Assembly: GCF_000313615.1 (NCBI RefSeq)
Contig: NZ_AMZQ01000005.1
Coordinates: forward strand, 178,949-242,948
From: Campylobacter showae CSUNSWCD
GTDB lineage: Bacteria; Campylobacterota; Campylobacteria; Campylobacterales; Campylobacteraceae
DNA: 64,000 nt
Direction: 5' to 3'
The first letter of the stretch is position 1, and each line of letters starts with the position of its first letter. Made by a program: the position numbers and the translations under genes. Shown one piece after another: positions 1-9,898 of the stretch. The notes below the pieces were generated by a model. It saw only the letters and a program-made list of their open reading frames with translations. It was not told where the DNA came from and made no database searches.

Positions 1-263
1 AGCTCCTCTTTGTCCATGCCGATGCCGTTATCGCTGATCGTTAGCGTCTTTTTGTCCTTATCTATTTTGATATCGATTCGCGGGGAGTAGCTTAGACTTT
101 TGTACGCGTCGTCCGTGAGGCAGAGGTAGTTTAGCTTATCTAGCGCGTCGCTTGCGTTTGAGATTAGCTCGCGCAAAAATATCTCTTTGTTCGAGTAAAG
201 CGAGTGTATCATCAAATTTAACAGCTCGTTTACTTCGGTTTGAAATTCAAATTGTTCGCTCAT
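1..263 (-). CDS. htpG: HtpG (Hsp90) chaperone, N-terminal part
   Basis: The gene enters at the left edge of the window; only its first 87 codons are present. The start is ATG at 263-261, with AAAGGA a few bases upstream. The visible residues are the N-terminal ATP-binding domain of cytosolic Hsp90: [18 protein letters not shown] with the catalytic-type Glu, then [11 protein letters not shown] and, at the cut edge, DNGIGM. HtpG folds or holds client proteins using ATP. It is transcribed away from the window, after the plsC-pur cluster on the same strand. In C. jejuni, as I recall, htpG also follows plsC, with crcB between them; here a small exported protein takes that place. Confidence 0.95.
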   Translation of the reverse strand, partial: MSEQFEFQTEVNELLNLMIHSLYSNKEIFLRELISNASDALDKLNYLCLTDDAYKSLSYSPRIDIKIDKDKKTLTISDNGIGMDKEE

Positions 264-368
264 TTTTTCGTCCTTTGTTTTTAAAATTTTTAGCAGATTA
301 TAGCACAAGGTGCTAAGAATATCTTTAAACTTGATACGACAACTATCAACTTATCTAAAATTTGTTTC

Positions 369-641
369 TCAAATTTGAGTGCTTTTTTCTATCCTCACAA
401 AGTCTATTTTGCCGGTATTAAAGATAAAAAGCACGAAAAGTCGGTCGCAATACTCGCCCAGCTCGTCGCTTATGCGGTGTGGGTTTTGCCGCAAAAAATC
501 TAAAATTTGTTCTAACCCTGAGTCTGTTTGCTTGCTCGTAGCGTTTTCGTCGAAAAAGATCTCAAGGTCTGGCTCAGGCAAATTTGAAGCGAATAAAATT
601 TGAGTTAAAATCATAAAGATAACTGCGAGTTTTTTCATCAA
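369..641 (-). CDS. small exported protein of unknown function
   Basis: A 90-residue protein that I do not recognise. Residues 1-19 form a typical Sec signal peptide: two starting Met, two Lys, then a hydrophobic stretch ending LFASN. The mature part of about 70 residues is acidic at first (PEPDLEIFFDEN) and ends in a predicted beta/alpha segment with a single Cys (EYCDRLFVLFIFNTGKIDFVRI). AGGATG lies upstream of the start. It sits between htpG and plsC on the same strand, where related genomes carry crcB. No membrane segment follows the signal, so a small periplasmic protein is the likely product. Confidence 0.6.
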   Translation of the reverse strand: MMKKLAVIFMILTQILFASNLPEPDLEIFFDENATSKQTDSGLEQILDFLRQNPHRISDELGEYCDRLFVLFIFNTGKIDFVRIEKSTQI

Positions 642-788
642 TCATCCTAAATTTACAGTTTTTGCGAGGCGACAAATTTGGCTAGCGGATTTAAGGGCTA
701 AATTTGCTCGCGGTAAATTTGGCTCAACTTTTAGCTGAAAAGTTCGTCAAATTTACGTGCGCGGCAAAATTTATGATAAAGCAGCGCA

Positions 789-1475
789 TTAAATCGTCGC
801 TTTTTGCCTCTCGTTGTCGAGCGTTTCTTGCATTTTAGCTCTTGTGTTTTCTAGCCACTCAGGGTTGGCGGTATCGATGAGATCTAGGCAGATTATTTTG
901 ATTTTGCCATTTTTAAAGCTGAAATTTTTAACGTCCATTATGTCAGAGCCTACAAGGACGACGGGCTGGATTTTTAGATTTAGCTTGTCGGCGATGATTT
1001 TCGCACCGCCTTTAAACGGCAAAAGCTCCTTTGAGTGCGAGCGTGTTCCCTCGGGGAAAATAGCCAGCACACGCCCTTTTTCGACGCGGTCTTGTGCGTC
1101 TTTTACGAGTTTGATGAGCGAGCGTTTGTTTTCGCGCTCGACTGAGATCATTTGCGGTATGTGGATGATCTGACCGATGACGGGCAGGTCGGCGATCTCT
1201 TTTTTAGCGATCCAGCAGAGATTTTTAGGATAGACTTCCTCTAAAACGACGATATCTAGCATACTTTGGTGGTTCATGATGATCATATTCGCCCGCTCGT
1301 CAAAGTTGCCGACGACTTCGAGCGAATAAAAGCCAAAAAGCCGCTGGCTCCTACCCCAAAATCTCCTCACGCCGTGAATGTGCTTTTTAAAAAGCCACAT
1401 AAAAAACACGACCAAAAGTATGCTGATCAGAAACTCGACCGCGAAATACGCGGCCTTTATCCTAGAAAATATCAT
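789..1475 (-). CDS. plsC: 1-acyl-sn-glycerol-3-phosphate acyltransferase
   Basis: A 228-residue inner-membrane enzyme that adds the second acyl chain to lysophosphatidic acid, giving phosphatidic acid for phospholipid synthesis. An N-terminal hydrophobic anchor spans about residues 8-28. The acyltransferase HX4D motif appears as NHQSMLD and the substrate-binding motif as FPEGTRS; both are intact. Its start overlaps the end of the upstream gene by 14 bases, so the two are translationally linked. The length is normal for bacterial PlsC. The order pur genes - periplasmic protein - plsC - htpG matches C. jejuni as I remember it (around Cj0512-Cj0518). Confidence 0.93.
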   Translation of the reverse strand: MIFSRIKAAYFAVEFLISILLVVFFMWLFKKHIHGVRRFWGRSQRLFGFYSLEVVGNFDERANMIIMNHQSMLDIVVLEEVYPKNLCWIAKKEIADLPVIGQIIHIPQMISVERENKRSLIKLVKDAQDRVEKGRVLAIFPEGTRSHSKELLPFKGGAKIIADKLNLKIQPVVLVGSDIMDVKNFSFKNGKIKIICLDLIDTANPEWLENTRAKMQETLDNERQKATI

Positions 1476-2814
1476 CTTTTTTTACCCAGCCTATCTTGCC
1501 GTCGTCTAGTAAAATTTTGACGTAGTCCTCGCGTTCGCCAAGTATCTCGACCTTTTGCTGCGCTTTTGAGGTATAAAATACGCTCGAGTTTTGCGTAGGC
1601 AAAATTTTTACATTTATGTTTTGCCTTAGCGTCGCTCCGCCAAACGGGTTGTAGCTATAAAGGATATAGGCTCCAAGGCCGACTACGACGACGAGAAATA
1701 TCGCGTCGCGCTTAAACAAAAATGTGATCAAGAAAATACCGAAAAGCGCGTAAACTCCGATATTTTTGTAAATTTCAAATTTGCTTTGTTTTGGATTTAG
1801 CCCGATTTGCGTGCTGATTTCATCGTCTTCCACGACGACAGGGAGCGAAAAGCTCACGAAATCTTTTTTAGTGAGACTAAAATAGTTAAAATCTATCGAG
1901 GTTTTTTCAGGCGAAAATATCGCGAAATAATATCCGCTTTGCGCGTCAAATTCACCGCTCGTGGAGTCTACACCCTGTTTAATGATGTCCTTATCCTCGA
2001 TGAAAAAGTCCGCGATATTGCCTTTTTGCGCGTTTACTTCAACAATCATTATGAGGTTTTTATCGTCAAATTTGCTTGTTTTGTATTTTTTGACTTCGAG
2101 ATTTTGAGCGACGACGTGATTGTATTTTTTACTGCTTTTTAGCGCCACGATTTTAGGTAGCGAAAGCGTCAAATTCGCCGCTTGGAAAAACTCGCCGTTG
2201 CGCTTTAAATTTACAGTAATTTTTGGACTTTTTACGGCTTGGGCGGAGGCCTCGGCGTAAATTTGAGCCTTATAAACCCCTTTGCCGTCGTTATCCCAGC
2301 GCAAATTTGAGCTTAGCCATTTTAGGTTTTCGGTTTCTGGCAAGATGGTTTGCAAATCAACTGCGATGTTATCCTGGATATCGACCGAGAGCGTAAAGCT
2401 AAAAATTTGCCCGACGTAGACTTGATTCGGCACGTTTAAGGCCTTGATGATGATATCGTTTGGCTGCACGCGCTCGTAGAGCTGGCTGTCTTTTAAATTT
2501 AGCTCTGGCTCATTTGTAGGAGCGATATTTTGCGGGATAGGCTGGCGCAGATGCGTGCCGCCCTGGTTGCTTGGGGTTTGGCTTTGGGCTACAGGAGTTC
2601 TATTTTGCGTAGCCGTACTTTGCGTCTGGCTCGGAGTTTTATTTTGTGCGCTCGGCGCTCTGTTTTGTAAATTTGGCTTTTGTGCCGGCGTTTGCGGAGC
2701 GGGCTTGATTACCTTTTGACTTTGCTCGTCGCCCATCATATCAAATACGCTAGGCTCTGTGGCCGTGCAAGCTAAAACAAATATAGTAAAAAGTGCTAAA
2801 AAGGGCTTTAGCAA
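1462..2814 (-). CDS. lipoprotein-like periplasmic protein with membrane segment and SH3-like tail
   Basis: A 450-residue envelope protein of unknown function, in the position of C. jejuni Cj0515 by gene order. The start is TTG at 2814, overlapping purQ by 7 bases. The N-terminus is a signal peptide ending in a lipobox-like VLAC. Residues about 30-100 are a low-complexity Gln/Thr/Pro/Asn linker with repeated QTP and QNRTP units, then beta-rich domains resembling BatD-type proteins. A hydrophobic segment follows near residues 355-392 and a C-terminal SH3-like domain (VEILGEREDYVKILLDDG, then GWVKKDDIF). Neither lipidation nor the BatD resemblance is proven. A role in envelope stability is only a guess. 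Confidence 0.7.
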   Translation of the reverse strand: MLKPFLALFTIFVLACTATEPSVFDMMGDEQSQKVIKPAPQTPAQKPNLQNRAPSAQNKTPSQTQSTATQNRTPVAQSQTPSNQGGTHLRQPIPQNIAPTNEPELNLKDSQLYERVQPNDIIIKALNVPNQVYVGQIFSFTLSVDIQDNIAVDLQTILPETENLKWLSSNLRWDNDGKGVYKAQIYAEASAQAVKSPKITVNLKRNGEFFQAANLTLSLPKIVALKSSKKYNHVVAQNLEVKKYKTSKFDDKNLIMIVEVNAQKGNIADFFIEDKDIIKQGVDSTSGEFDAQSGYYFAIFSPEKTSIDFNYFSLTKKDFVSFSLPVVVEDDEISTQIGLNPKQSKFEIYKNIGVYALFGIFLITFLFKRDAIFLVVVVGLGAYILYSYNPFGGATLRQNINVKILPTQNSSVFYTSKAQQKVEILGEREDYVKILLDDGKIGWVKKDDIF

Positions 2815-3473
2815 ACTAGCCCTTTTAGCATTTTTAATCCGTCATCCGTGCCTAAAAACTTCTCGCAGGCACGCTCCGGATGAGGCATGAGGCCGAATAT
2901 CTTTTTGTTCTTATCACAAATTCCCGCTATCGCATCGACCGAGCCGTTTGGATTTAGCTCTGCGCCGTTTGCGTCGCAGTATTTTAGCAACACTTGATCG
3001 TTGTCGTAGAGGCCTTTTAGCGTAACTTCATCGGCGTAAAAGTTGCCCTCACCGTGAGCAATCGGGATGTTTACAACCTCGCCGACGCTCAAATTTGAGA
3101 GAAATTTATTCGCGTTTGACGCCACTTTTAAGTTATGATACTTTGAGATAAAGCTTAAATTTTCGTTTCGTCTCATTGCGCCCGCGAGCAGTTTTAGCTC
3201 GCATAGCATCTGAAAGCCGTTGCAAATGCCAAGCACGTATCCGCCTTTTTGGGCGTGTTTGACGACTGCACTCATTGCCGGACTAAATTTAGCGATAGCT
3301 GCCGTGCGCAGATAGTCGCCATAACTAAATCCGCCTGGAAGCACGATAAGATCGGCATTTATCTCACTTTCTTTGTGCCAGATGATTTGCGTCTGACAAC
3401 CTAAAAGCTCAAAGGCGTATTGCGTGTCCAACTCACAGTTTGTGCCTGGAAACAAAACGATGGCGACTTTCAT
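2808..3473 (-). CDS. purQ: phosphoribosylformylglycinamidine synthase, glutaminase subunit PurQ
   Basis: The 221-residue class I glutamine amidotransferase subunit of FGAM synthase (step 4 of purine synthesis). It hydrolyses glutamine and passes ammonia to PurL, which is not in this window. The nucleophile Cys is in GICNGFQML, and the His/Glu pair in the final LMPHPERACE. The frame is open further upstream, to 3548, but those 25 residues are basic and lie inside purS. The ATG at 3473, overlapping the purS stop as ATGA, begins the family sequence MKVAIVLFPGTNCE and is taken as the start. It is translationally coupled to purS. Confidence 0.95.
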   Translation of the reverse strand: MKVAIVLFPGTNCELDTQYAFELLGCQTQIIWHKESEINADLIVLPGGFSYGDYLRTAAIAKFSPAMSAVVKHAQKGGYVLGICNGFQMLCELKLLAGAMRRNENLSFISKYHNLKVASNANKFLSNLSVGEVVNIPIAHGEGNFYADEVTLKGLYDNDQVLLKYCDANGAELNPNGSVDAIAGICDKNKKIFGLMPHPERACEKFLGTDDGLKMLKGLVC

Positions 3474-3730
3474 TTTGCGCTCTCGCATTTGTCGTTCAAA
3501 TTTATCTCGTAGTCCTCTATGACGGTGTTTGCGAGCAGTTCTTCGCACATTTTGGTGAGCTCCTTGCGCGCTTCGTCTTTGCTTGCGACGTCTACGTCAA
3601 GCACGATTTGTTTGCCTATTCGCACGCCGCTTACGTTGTTAAATCCAAGCGAGCCGAGCGCATGCTCGACTGCCTTTCCTTGCGGGTCTAAAACGCCGTT
3701 TTTTAGGGATACGTTTATGATAGCTTTCAT
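3470..3730 (-). CDS. purS: phosphoribosylformylglycinamidine synthase subunit PurS
   Basis: An 86-residue protein with the PurS fold: a beta strand at the start (AIINVSLKNGVLDPQGKAVE), then GFNNVSGVRIGK and a C-terminal VIEDYEINL. In organisms with a small PurL, PurS bridges PurL and PurQ and is needed for ammonia transfer. It lies between purC (one base apart) and purQ (4-base ATGA overlap), all on the minus strand, so the three are almost certainly one transcript. Its presence predicts a small-type PurL elsewhere in the genome. Confidence 0.93.
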   Translation of the reverse strand: MKAIINVSLKNGVLDPQGKAVEHALGSLGFNNVSGVRIGKQIVLDVDVASKDEARKELTKMCEELLANTVIEDYEINLNDKCESAK

Positions 3731-3731
3731 T

Positions 3732-4448
3732 CTAAACCTTAGATAAAATTCTTTTTAAAACTTCTTCGTAGGCGACTTTTACGCTGCCAAGATCCTGGCG
3801 AAATCTGTCTTTGTCAAGTTTTTCGTTCGTAGTCGCGTCCCAAAAGCGGCAACTATCTGGGCTGATCTCGTCTGCTAGCACGATATTTCCGTCTTTATCG
3901 ACGCCAAATTCCACTTTAAAATCAACCAGTTTCAAATTTATATCTGCGAAAAATTTAAACAAGATAGCGTTTATCTCGCGCCCCATGTGTTTTAGCCTAT
4001 CAAGGTCGTTTTCGCTCTTGACTAAGCCCATGATTAGGCAGTGCTCGTCGTTTAAGATCGGATCGTGTAGGTCGTCGTTTTTGTAGTAAAACTCCACTAA
4101 AGGAAACGGCAAAACCGTACCTTCTTTTATCGCCAGGCGTTTTGTTAGCGAGCCGGTGGCGATATTTCTCACAACCACTTCAAGAGGGATGATTTCGCAT
4201 TTTTTCACGAGCTGCTCGGTGTCGCTTAGGGTTTCGACCAGGTGAGTTGGGATGCCTTTTTCTTTTAAAAGATGAAAAAGCTGCGTTGAAATTTTATTAT
4301 TCAGCGCGCCTTTGCCCGCTTCGTTACCTCTTTTTTGCGCATCAAAGGCGGTTAGATCGTCTTTAAATTCCGCTATGAGTAGGTCCGCATCGTCTGTTGC
4401 GAACATCTTTTTTCCCTTGCCTTCGTAGATCAGCTCTTTTTTTTGCAT
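3732..4448 (-). CDS. purC: phosphoribosylaminoimidazole-succinocarboxamide synthase (SAICAR synthetase)
   Basis: A 238-residue enzyme joining CAIR and aspartate with ATP to give SAICAR, step 8 of purine synthesis. The start [14 protein letters not shown] is the family's nucleotide-binding N-terminus. Further family motifs are [34 protein letters not shown] and [14 protein letters not shown]. The start is ATG at 4448 with AAGGAGTG upstream. It is first of the purC-purS-purQ group and starts only 10 bases after ctpA ends on the same strand. Confidence 0.96.
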   Translation of the reverse strand: MQKKELIYEGKGKKMFATDDADLLIAEFKDDLTAFDAQKRGNEAGKGALNNKISTQLFHLLKEKGIPTHLVETLSDTEQLVKKCEIIPLEVVVRNIATGSLTKRLAIKEGTVLPFPLVEFYYKNDDLHDPILNDEHCLIMGLVKSENDLDRLKHMGREINAILFKFFADINLKLVDFKVEFGVDKDGNIVLADEISPDSCRFWDATTNEKLDKDRFRQDLGSVKVAYEEVLKRILSKV

Positions 4449-4458
4449 TTTGCACTCC

Positions 4459-5763
4459 TTATTTTAGCTGTAAAATTTTAATCGCGTCAATCGCCGATTT
4501 TAGTTGTATATCGTCGTTTACGTTAGCCTCGGTTATTATCTTTTTGTTGTCTGTAGTTTTAGTGACATTTTTATCGCTGTTGCTGTCGATTTTACTTAGT
4601 TCGTTGGTTAGGTGTTTTTTTAGTTCGCTCTCTTTTATAGAAAATGCATTTTCATCCTGCTGCGGCACTTTGCCCGGAAACACGACGATATCAGGCTCTA
4701 CGCCGGTCGCTTGTATAGTGCGGCCGCTCGGCAAATAGTAGCGCGCTATCGTTAGGCGGATGGCTTCTTTGTCGTCCACAGGCAGGATAATTTGCACGCT
4801 GCCTTTACCGAACGTCTTTTCGCCGATAACGACGGCGCGTTTATGGTCTTGTAGCGAGCCGCTTACGATCTCGCTTGCGCTTGCGCTTCCACCGTTAACT
4901 AGCACGGCTAGCGGTAAATTTGTTATTTTGTTTGCCCTTGCGGCTTTAAATTCGCTATTTTCGCTCTCGTTTCTACCCTTTTGAGATACGATCACGCCAC
5001 TATCTATAAATAAATTTGTTAGTCCAACCGCTTGGTTTAAAAGTCCGCCGGGGTTATTGCGAAGGTCTAGTATGATACCCTCTGCTTTTGGATATTTTTT
5101 GATAAATTCCTCGGCCTTTTCGGTTACGTGCTTATCAAAATTTGTCACGCGAAGATAGAGGATGTTGTCTTTTTCGATCATTTTTGCGTAAACTGATTCG
5201 ACCGAGATAATGTCGCGTACGAGCTTGACGTCAAACGGCTTTTGCTCGCCTTTTCTCACGATGGTTATCGTGATAGGCGTCTTTGGCTTACCGCGCATTT
5301 TATTTACAGCTTCATCTATAGTAGTGCCTAGAGTCGCGTTGCCGTCGATGCGCAGGATGATGTCGCCGCTTTTTATGCCGGCTTTATCCGCTGGCGTATT
5401 TTCGATAGGCGAGATGACGGTTAGAGCGCCGTCTTTCATGCCGACTGTTATACCAAGACCGCCAAATTCGCCGTTTGTCTGCACCTGCATATCTTTAAAC
5501 GCCTTTTCGTTTAAAAATCCAGAATGCGCGTCAAGGTTGTTTAAAAGCCCCTCTATGGCTTTATCCACAATCTCTTTAAACTGCAAATCATCAACATAAT
5601 ATTTTTCGATAGTAGAAATGGTTTTTGTAAGTTTAGAGAGCGATTGCAGTTTGGAATTCGATCCGTCCTCGGTGGCTTTAGCATTTAAATTTGCGCTAAA
5701 AACCGCTCCGAATATCATCGCGCCCGCAACGCTTGAAAACAAAAACGTCTTTTTTTTATTCAA
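4459..5763 (-). CDS. ctpA: S41-family C-terminal processing protease
   Basis: A 434-residue periplasmic serine protease of the CtpA/Prc type, which cuts proteins at their C-terminal end during envelope maturation or quality control. It has a signal sequence (residues 1-29), a PDZ domain at about 100-180 ([16 protein letters not shown]), and an S41 domain with the catalytic Ser near residue 295 in [10 protein letters not shown] and Lys near 320 in [11 protein letters not shown]. The C-terminal 60 residues are Lys/Asn/Thr-rich and poorly structured. The start is TTG at 5763, with AGGAG seven bases before it. It precedes purC. Confidence 0.93.
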   Translation of the reverse strand: MNKKKTFLFSSVAGAMIFGAVFSANLNAKATEDGSNSKLQSLSKLTKTISTIEKYYVDDLQFKEIVDKAIEGLLNNLDAHSGFLNEKAFKDMQVQTNGEFGGLGITVGMKDGALTVISPIENTPADKAGIKSGDIILRIDGNATLGTTIDEAVNKMRGKPKTPITITIVRKGEQKPFDVKLVRDIISVESVYAKMIEKDNILYLRVTNFDKHVTEKAEEFIKKYPKAEGIILDLRNNPGGLLNQAVGLTNLFIDSGVIVSQKGRNESENSEFKAARANKITNLPLAVLVNGGSASASEIVSGSLQDHKRAVVIGEKTFGKGSVQIILPVDDKEAIRLTIARYYLPSGRTIQATGVEPDIVVFPGKVPQQDENAFSIKESELKKHLTNELSKIDSNSDKNVTKTTDNKKIITEANVNDDIQLKSAIDAIKILQLK

Positions 5764-5882
5764 AGTTAATCTCCTGCCTTTTGAGTGGGGGTATTTTAGT
5801 TAAATTTGCCTAAAAATAGGATAAAAGAATTAATAAAATTTAATTTTATTTCGTAAGTGTTTATATTAAATAACTTAGATAA

Positions 5883-5912
5883 CTTGACAATAATCGACTA
5901 AAGTTATATAAT
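5883..5912 (+). promoter_or_regulatory. clpB promoter with HspR-type operator
   Basis: TTGACA at 5884-5889 and TATAAT at 5907-5912 are separated by exactly 17 bases, a perfect sigma-70 consensus and rare in AT-rich campylobacters. Overlapping the -35 box and spacer is CTTGACA-N7-ACTAAAG (5883-5903), close to the HspR-associated inverted repeat CTTGAGT-N7-ACTCAAG. A Shine-Dalgarno AAAGGAG lies before the ATG at 5941. HspR repression of clpB is known in C. jejuni; binding here is inferred. Confidence 0.7.
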
Positions 5913-5940
5913 ACGCTCATTATAAACTAAAGGAGAAAAA

Positions 5941-8514
5941 ATGGCGAATTTAGGCGAAAATTTAACCGCACAAATGCAAGAGCTGGTAGAAAAGGGTGTC
6001 GCACTAGCGATACACGCGAAAAATCCACAAACCTTTCCGCTTCATTTGCTTTGGGCACTAGTCGCAGATAGTAGCTCGCTACTCAACCAAGTCTTTAACA
6101 AAATGAACGTCAGCAAGGACGCGGTGGAGCTTGAAGTAAAAAGCAAAGCCGCACAGCTACCGACAAGCTCAAACGTCAGCAAAGAAAACGTGCAAATTTC
6201 AAAGGAGCTCATAAACTCTCTTGAAAGCGCAAAAGCTATGATGGTGAGCCTGGGAGACAGCTATATCGCGGTGGATACGTGGATCATTTCGGCGCTTGAG
6301 CTGCCTGAGATCAAGCAAATTTTAGGCAAATTTACAGATATTTTAGAGATCCGCAAAAATTTAGAAAGCATCAGAGCAGGGCGCAAGATAGATAGTCAAA
6401 CCGGCGACGAGACGCTAGATAGCTTGGAGAAGTACGGCATCGATCTCACCACAAAAGCGCTAAATAAGGAGCTAGACCCAGTCATCGGGCGCGACGAAGA
6501 GATCACGCGCATGATGCAAATTTTAATAAGAAAAAGCAAAAATAATCCTATTTTATTAGGCGAGCCTGGCGTGGGTAAAACCGCTATCGTCGAGGGTCTC
6601 GCGCAAAAAATCGTGGCAAAAGACGTGCCTACAAGCCTGGCAAACAAGCGAGTGATCGCGCTTGATATGAGCGCGCTGATCGCGGGCGCGAAATACCGCG
6701 GCGAATTTGAAGACAGGCTAAAAGCCGTCATAAACGAGGTAAAAAGCGCGGGAAATATCATCCTATTTATCGACGAGATACATACCATCGTGGGCGCTGG
6801 AGCTAGCGAAGGTAGCATGGATGCGGCAAATATCCTAAAACCGGCCCTTGCTAGAGGCGAGCTGCATGCCGTAGGCGCTACGACGCTAAAAGAGTACCGC
6901 AAATATTTCGAAAAGGACGCCGCGCTGCAACGCCGCTTTCAGCCAATCGACGTAAAAGAACCTAGCGTAAACGAAGCGCTTCAAATTTTACGCGGGATAA
7001 AAGAGCGCCTCGAGGTGCACCACGGCGTGACGATCACCGATAGCGCGCTGGTCGCAGCGGCAAAGCTAAGCGACCGCTACATCTCGAACCGCTTTTTGCC
7101 CGATAAAGCGATCGATCTCATCGACGAGGCCGCAGCTGAGCTAAAAATGCAAATAGAAAGCGAGCCCTACGAGCTAGCCCGCATCAAACGCGAGATCGTA
7201 ACGCTGCAAGTCGAAAAAGAGGCGCTAAAAATGGAAGACGAGACCAAAAACGCGGCTCGCCTAACCGAGATAGAAAAGCAAATCGCCGACCTAAACGAAC
7301 AAAAACACGCCCTTGACGGTAAATTTGAAAATGAAAAGGCGGTTTTTGGCGGTATCTCAAAAGCTAAAAAAGAGATAGATAGCCTAAAAAGCGAGGCCGA
7401 GATAGCGCGCAGAAACGGCGATCTACAGCGCGCGGCCGAGATCGAATACGGCAAAATTTTAGAAGCCGCCAACCGCCAAAAAGAGCTCGAAAAAAAATGG
7501 GACGAGATGAAAAAATCAGGCGTGCTGCTCAAAAATCAAGTAGATGAGGAGCTGGTGGCCGAAATACTAAGCAAATGGACGGGAATTTCGGTCAGCAAAA
7601 TGCTAACTAGCGAAAAACAAAAATACCTAATGATCGAGGAGCATTTGCGAGAAAGCGTAGTTGGCCAGGATGCCGCACTACACGCGCTAGCAAGAGCCAT
7701 CAAGCGAAACAAAGCGGGCCTAAACGAGGGCGCGCGTCCGATCGGATCATTTTTGTTTTTGGGGCCTACGGGCGTTGGTAAAACGCAGTCGGCGAAGGCT
7801 TTGGCTAAATTTTTATTTGACGACGAGCGTGCGCTCATACGCTTTGACATGAGCGAATATATGGAAAAGCACAGCGTATCTCGCCTGCTCGGAGCGCCTC
7901 CTGGATACGTGGGTTACGACGAAGGCGGACAGCTAACAGAAGCCGTACGCAGACGTCCGTATAGCGTTATACTTTTTGACGAGATCGAAAAGGCTCACAA
8001 GGACGTGTTTAACGTACTTCTAGGCATTCTAGACGACGGAAGGGCGACTGATAATAAGGGCGTGACGGTCGATTTTAAAAACACGATCATCATCCTCACG
8101 TCAAATATCGCGTCAAATTTCATCATGGATCTAAAAGGCGAGGAGCGCGAGCAAGCGGTCAAAAACGAGCTTAAAAACTATTTTAAACCCGAGTTTTTAA
8201 ACCGTCTAGACGACACGATAATCTTTAATCCGCTTGATGAAGACGGGCTCATAAAAATCGTAGATATAATGTTTAAAGAGCTTGAAAAAACGCTGCAAAA
8301 TCGCGGTATAAAAGCAAGCCTAAGCGAAGAGGCTAAGAAATTTATCGCAGGTGCGGGCTTTGATATCGTTTACGGCGCTAGACCGCTTCGCCGCGCACTT
8401 TATGAGCTAGTCGAAGATCCGCTAGCCGATATGATCCTGCGCGACGAGCTTGAAAGCGGCGACGAGATCGTAGTCGGTAGTGACAAAGAAAAAATAACGA
8501 TCTCTAAAATTTAA
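5941..8514 (+). CDS. clpB: ClpB disaggregase (Hsp100)
   Basis: An 857-residue hexameric AAA+ machine that pulls polypeptides out of aggregates together with DnaK. The order is the N-terminal Clp domain (about 1-145), AAA-1 with Walker A GEPGVGKT at 207-214 and a [12 protein letters not shown] Walker B/sensor segment, the long coiled-coil M domain (about 405-525) that tells ClpB from ClpA and ClpC, and AAA-2 with Walker A GPTGVGKT and [12 protein letters not shown]. No ClpP-binding loop is apparent. It is monocistronic: own promoter upstream, hairpin terminator 9 bases after the stop. Heat-shock control by HspR is likely from the operator-like repeat. Confidence 0.98.
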   Translation: MANLGENLTAQMQELVEKGVALAIHAKNPQTFPLHLLWALVADSSSLLNQVFNKMNVSKDAVELEVKSKAAQLPTSSNVSKENVQISKELINSLESAKAMMVSLGDSYIAVDTWIISALELPEIKQILGKFTDILEIRKNLESIRAGRKIDSQTGDETLDSLEKYGIDLTTKALNKELDPVIGRDEEITRMMQILIRKSKNNPILLGEPGVGKTAIVEGLAQKIVAKDVPTSLANKRVIALDMSALIAGAKYRGEFEDRLKAVINEVKSAGNIILFIDEIHTIVGAGASEGSMDAANILKPALARGELHAVGATTLKEYRKYFEKDAALQRRFQPIDVKEPSVNEALQILRGIKERLEVHHGVTITDSALVAAAKLSDRYISNRFLPDKAIDLIDEAAAELKMQIESEPYELARIKREIVTLQVEKEALKMEDETKNAARLTEIEKQIADLNEQKHALDGKFENEKAVFGGISKAKKEIDSLKSEAEIARRNGDLQRAAEIEYGKILEAANRQKELEKKWDEMKKSGVLLKNQVDEELVAEILSKWTGISVSKMLTSEKQKYLMIEEHLRESVVGQDAALHALARAIKRNKAGLNEGARPIGSFLFLGPTGVGKTQSAKALAKFLFDDERALIRFDMSEYMEKHSVSRLLGAPPGYVGYDEGGQLTEAVRRRPYSVILFDEIEKAHKDVFNVLLGILDDGRATDNKGVTVDFKNTIIILTSNIASNFIMDLKGEEREQAVKNELKNYFKPEFLNRLDDTIIFNPLDEDGLIKIVDIMFKELEKTLQNRGIKASLSEEAKKFIAGAGFDIVYGARPLRRALYELVEDPLADMILRDELESGDEIVVGSDKEKITISKI

Positions 8515-8523
8515 ACCAAATTT

Positions 8524-8552
8524 ACGGTCGCGTTTTTAGCGCGGCCGTTTTT
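8524..8552 (+). terminator. Rho-independent terminator of clpB
   Basis: A 9-bp stem (ACGGTCGCG / CGCGGCCGT, one G-U pair) with a 7-base TTTTTAG loop is followed directly by a T run. It starts 10 bases after the clpB stop and is the clearest factor-independent terminator in this part. Confidence 0.85.
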
Positions 8553-8736
8553 GTTCTCGCATCAAATTCTCTAAATTTAACCGCGCAATTATCTTATATT
8601 ATTATAGACTGCTCAAATTTAAAAGTAGCGTCTTAGCTCGCAAACGGCGAGTAAATTTAGTTAAATTTCAAATTTGCCAAGTCATCGCCTCGCTAACCAG
8701 CAAATCAAATTTGCCAAAACCGCACAAATTTAGCGG

Positions 8737-9801
8737 CTATTCTCCACTTAGCTCCTCGGCCACCTGCGCGGCGAGCTTTAGCTTTTCGCTATCAAAATGC
8801 GTGTAAATGCGCGAGGTGTTTAGGCTGGCGTGTCCAAGAGCTTCTTGCACCAAAACTAGGTCTTTTTGCTTTTTATAAAGCATTGTGGCAAAAGTATGGC
8901 GCAGCATGTGAGCGCCGTTTTTTTCCTTTCGGATTCCCGCTTTAAAGAGGATCTGCTCGACGATGCGGCTAACGTAGGCCTGCGTTAGGCGCGTGCCTTT
9001 TTTGTTGATAAAAAGATAGCCTTCTTTATTTATATAGTTTATCGCGATCGCGTCCAGGTGGGCTTCGATGAGGCGGCGCTTGATCATGACGACGCGGTAT
9101 TTGTTGCCTTTGCCGCGGATTCTTATGACGTAGAGCTCGCCGTCTTCTGCGATATCTTTGCGCTTTAGGTTTAGCGCCTCGCTCACGCGGATACCGGTGA
9201 AAATAATGATTTTTATGATGAGCTTGTTGCGGTTGGCGTTGCTTTTAAACTCGGCGTTTTCGATCGCTTCCAAAAATCTCTTGACCTCATCCTCGCTCAT
9301 AAACTCAGGCAGCTTTTGCCCGCGCGCTCCGCCCACGCCGCCCCAGTTTTTCAGCTCAATGTCAAAGACATGCGCCTTGCCTTCCTCTTCGTTTTGCTTA
9401 TCCAAAAATGCAAAAAAATTTATCACGCTTATACGGTAGTTTTTCTTACTCGCGTCGCTTAGCCCGCCCGTGACGCTAGCTAGCACCTCGCTTAGCAGCT
9501 CCTCGTCGATCTGTTTTAGGCTTTCTAGCTCGTAAAATTTGAGCGTCTCGAATATCTTTTTAAGCGGATTAAAGTAGGTATTTATACCCGTTAGTCCAGC
9601 GTTTCTAGCCGATTTTACGAGGCCGTCTAGTTGGTCGATATTTTTTATCTCGCGGCTAAGGGCGAAATTTACGCTTGCTAGCGCCTTTGGGTCGCGAAGC
9701 TCTTTGTTTGAGAGCGAGCTAAGCTTAAATTTGACGTAACGAGTCAGCCAAAATATAAACGAGTTTTCAAAACTATCTTTGCAATCAAGTGCGTATTTCA
9801 A
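8737..9801 (-). CDS. xerH: tyrosine recombinase XerH (chromosome dimer resolution)
   Basis: A 354-residue tyrosine recombinase. The catalytic domain carries Arg in TGIRVSEALNL, Lys in RGKGNKYRVV, HMLRHTFAT (HxxR), LGHASLNTS and the nucleophile in RIYTHF. It is longer than XerC/XerD and is the only intact Xer-type gene here, which fits XerH, the single recombinase of epsilonproteobacteria acting at difH to resolve chromosome dimers. It is transcribed divergently from ttrB. Phage integrase is the alternative, but the match along its whole length to housekeeping XerH and the lack of phage neighbours argue against it. Confidence 0.88.
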   Translation of the reverse strand: MKYALDCKDSFENSFIFWLTRYVKFKLSSLSNKELRDPKALASVNFALSREIKNIDQLDGLVKSARNAGLTGINTYFNPLKKIFETLKFYELESLKQIDEELLSEVLASVTGGLSDASKKNYRISVINFFAFLDKQNEEEGKAHVFDIELKNWGGVGGARGQKLPEFMSEDEVKRFLEAIENAEFKSNANRNKLIIKIIIFTGIRVSEALNLKRKDIAEDGELYVIRIRGKGNKYRVVMIKRRLIEAHLDAIAINYINKEGYLFINKKGTRLTQAYVSRIVEQILFKAGIRKEKNGAHMLRHTFATMLYKKQKDLVLVQEALGHASLNTSRIYTHFDSEKLKLAAQVAEELSGE

Positions 9802-9898
9802 GATATTTTCCTTAAATTTATAAAAATTTGAAAAGCATTATAACCAAACGCTTCTAAAAAATAAATTTTGGGGTAATCTAAAAAACACTTTTAATCAA

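Noticed and set aside
3474-3548. 25-residue extension of PurQ
   Set aside because: The residues are basic, unlike any PurQ, and overlap purS. The ATG at 3473 with the ATGA overlap is the normal start.
6396-7850. Long frames opposite clpB
   Set aside because: They are antisense shadows of a GC-balanced conserved gene with Ser/Leu/Arg-rich nonsense sequence.
8737-9801. xerH as a phage integrase
   Set aside because: All catalytic residues and the full length fit the epsilonproteobacterial XerH, and no mobile-element genes adjoin it.
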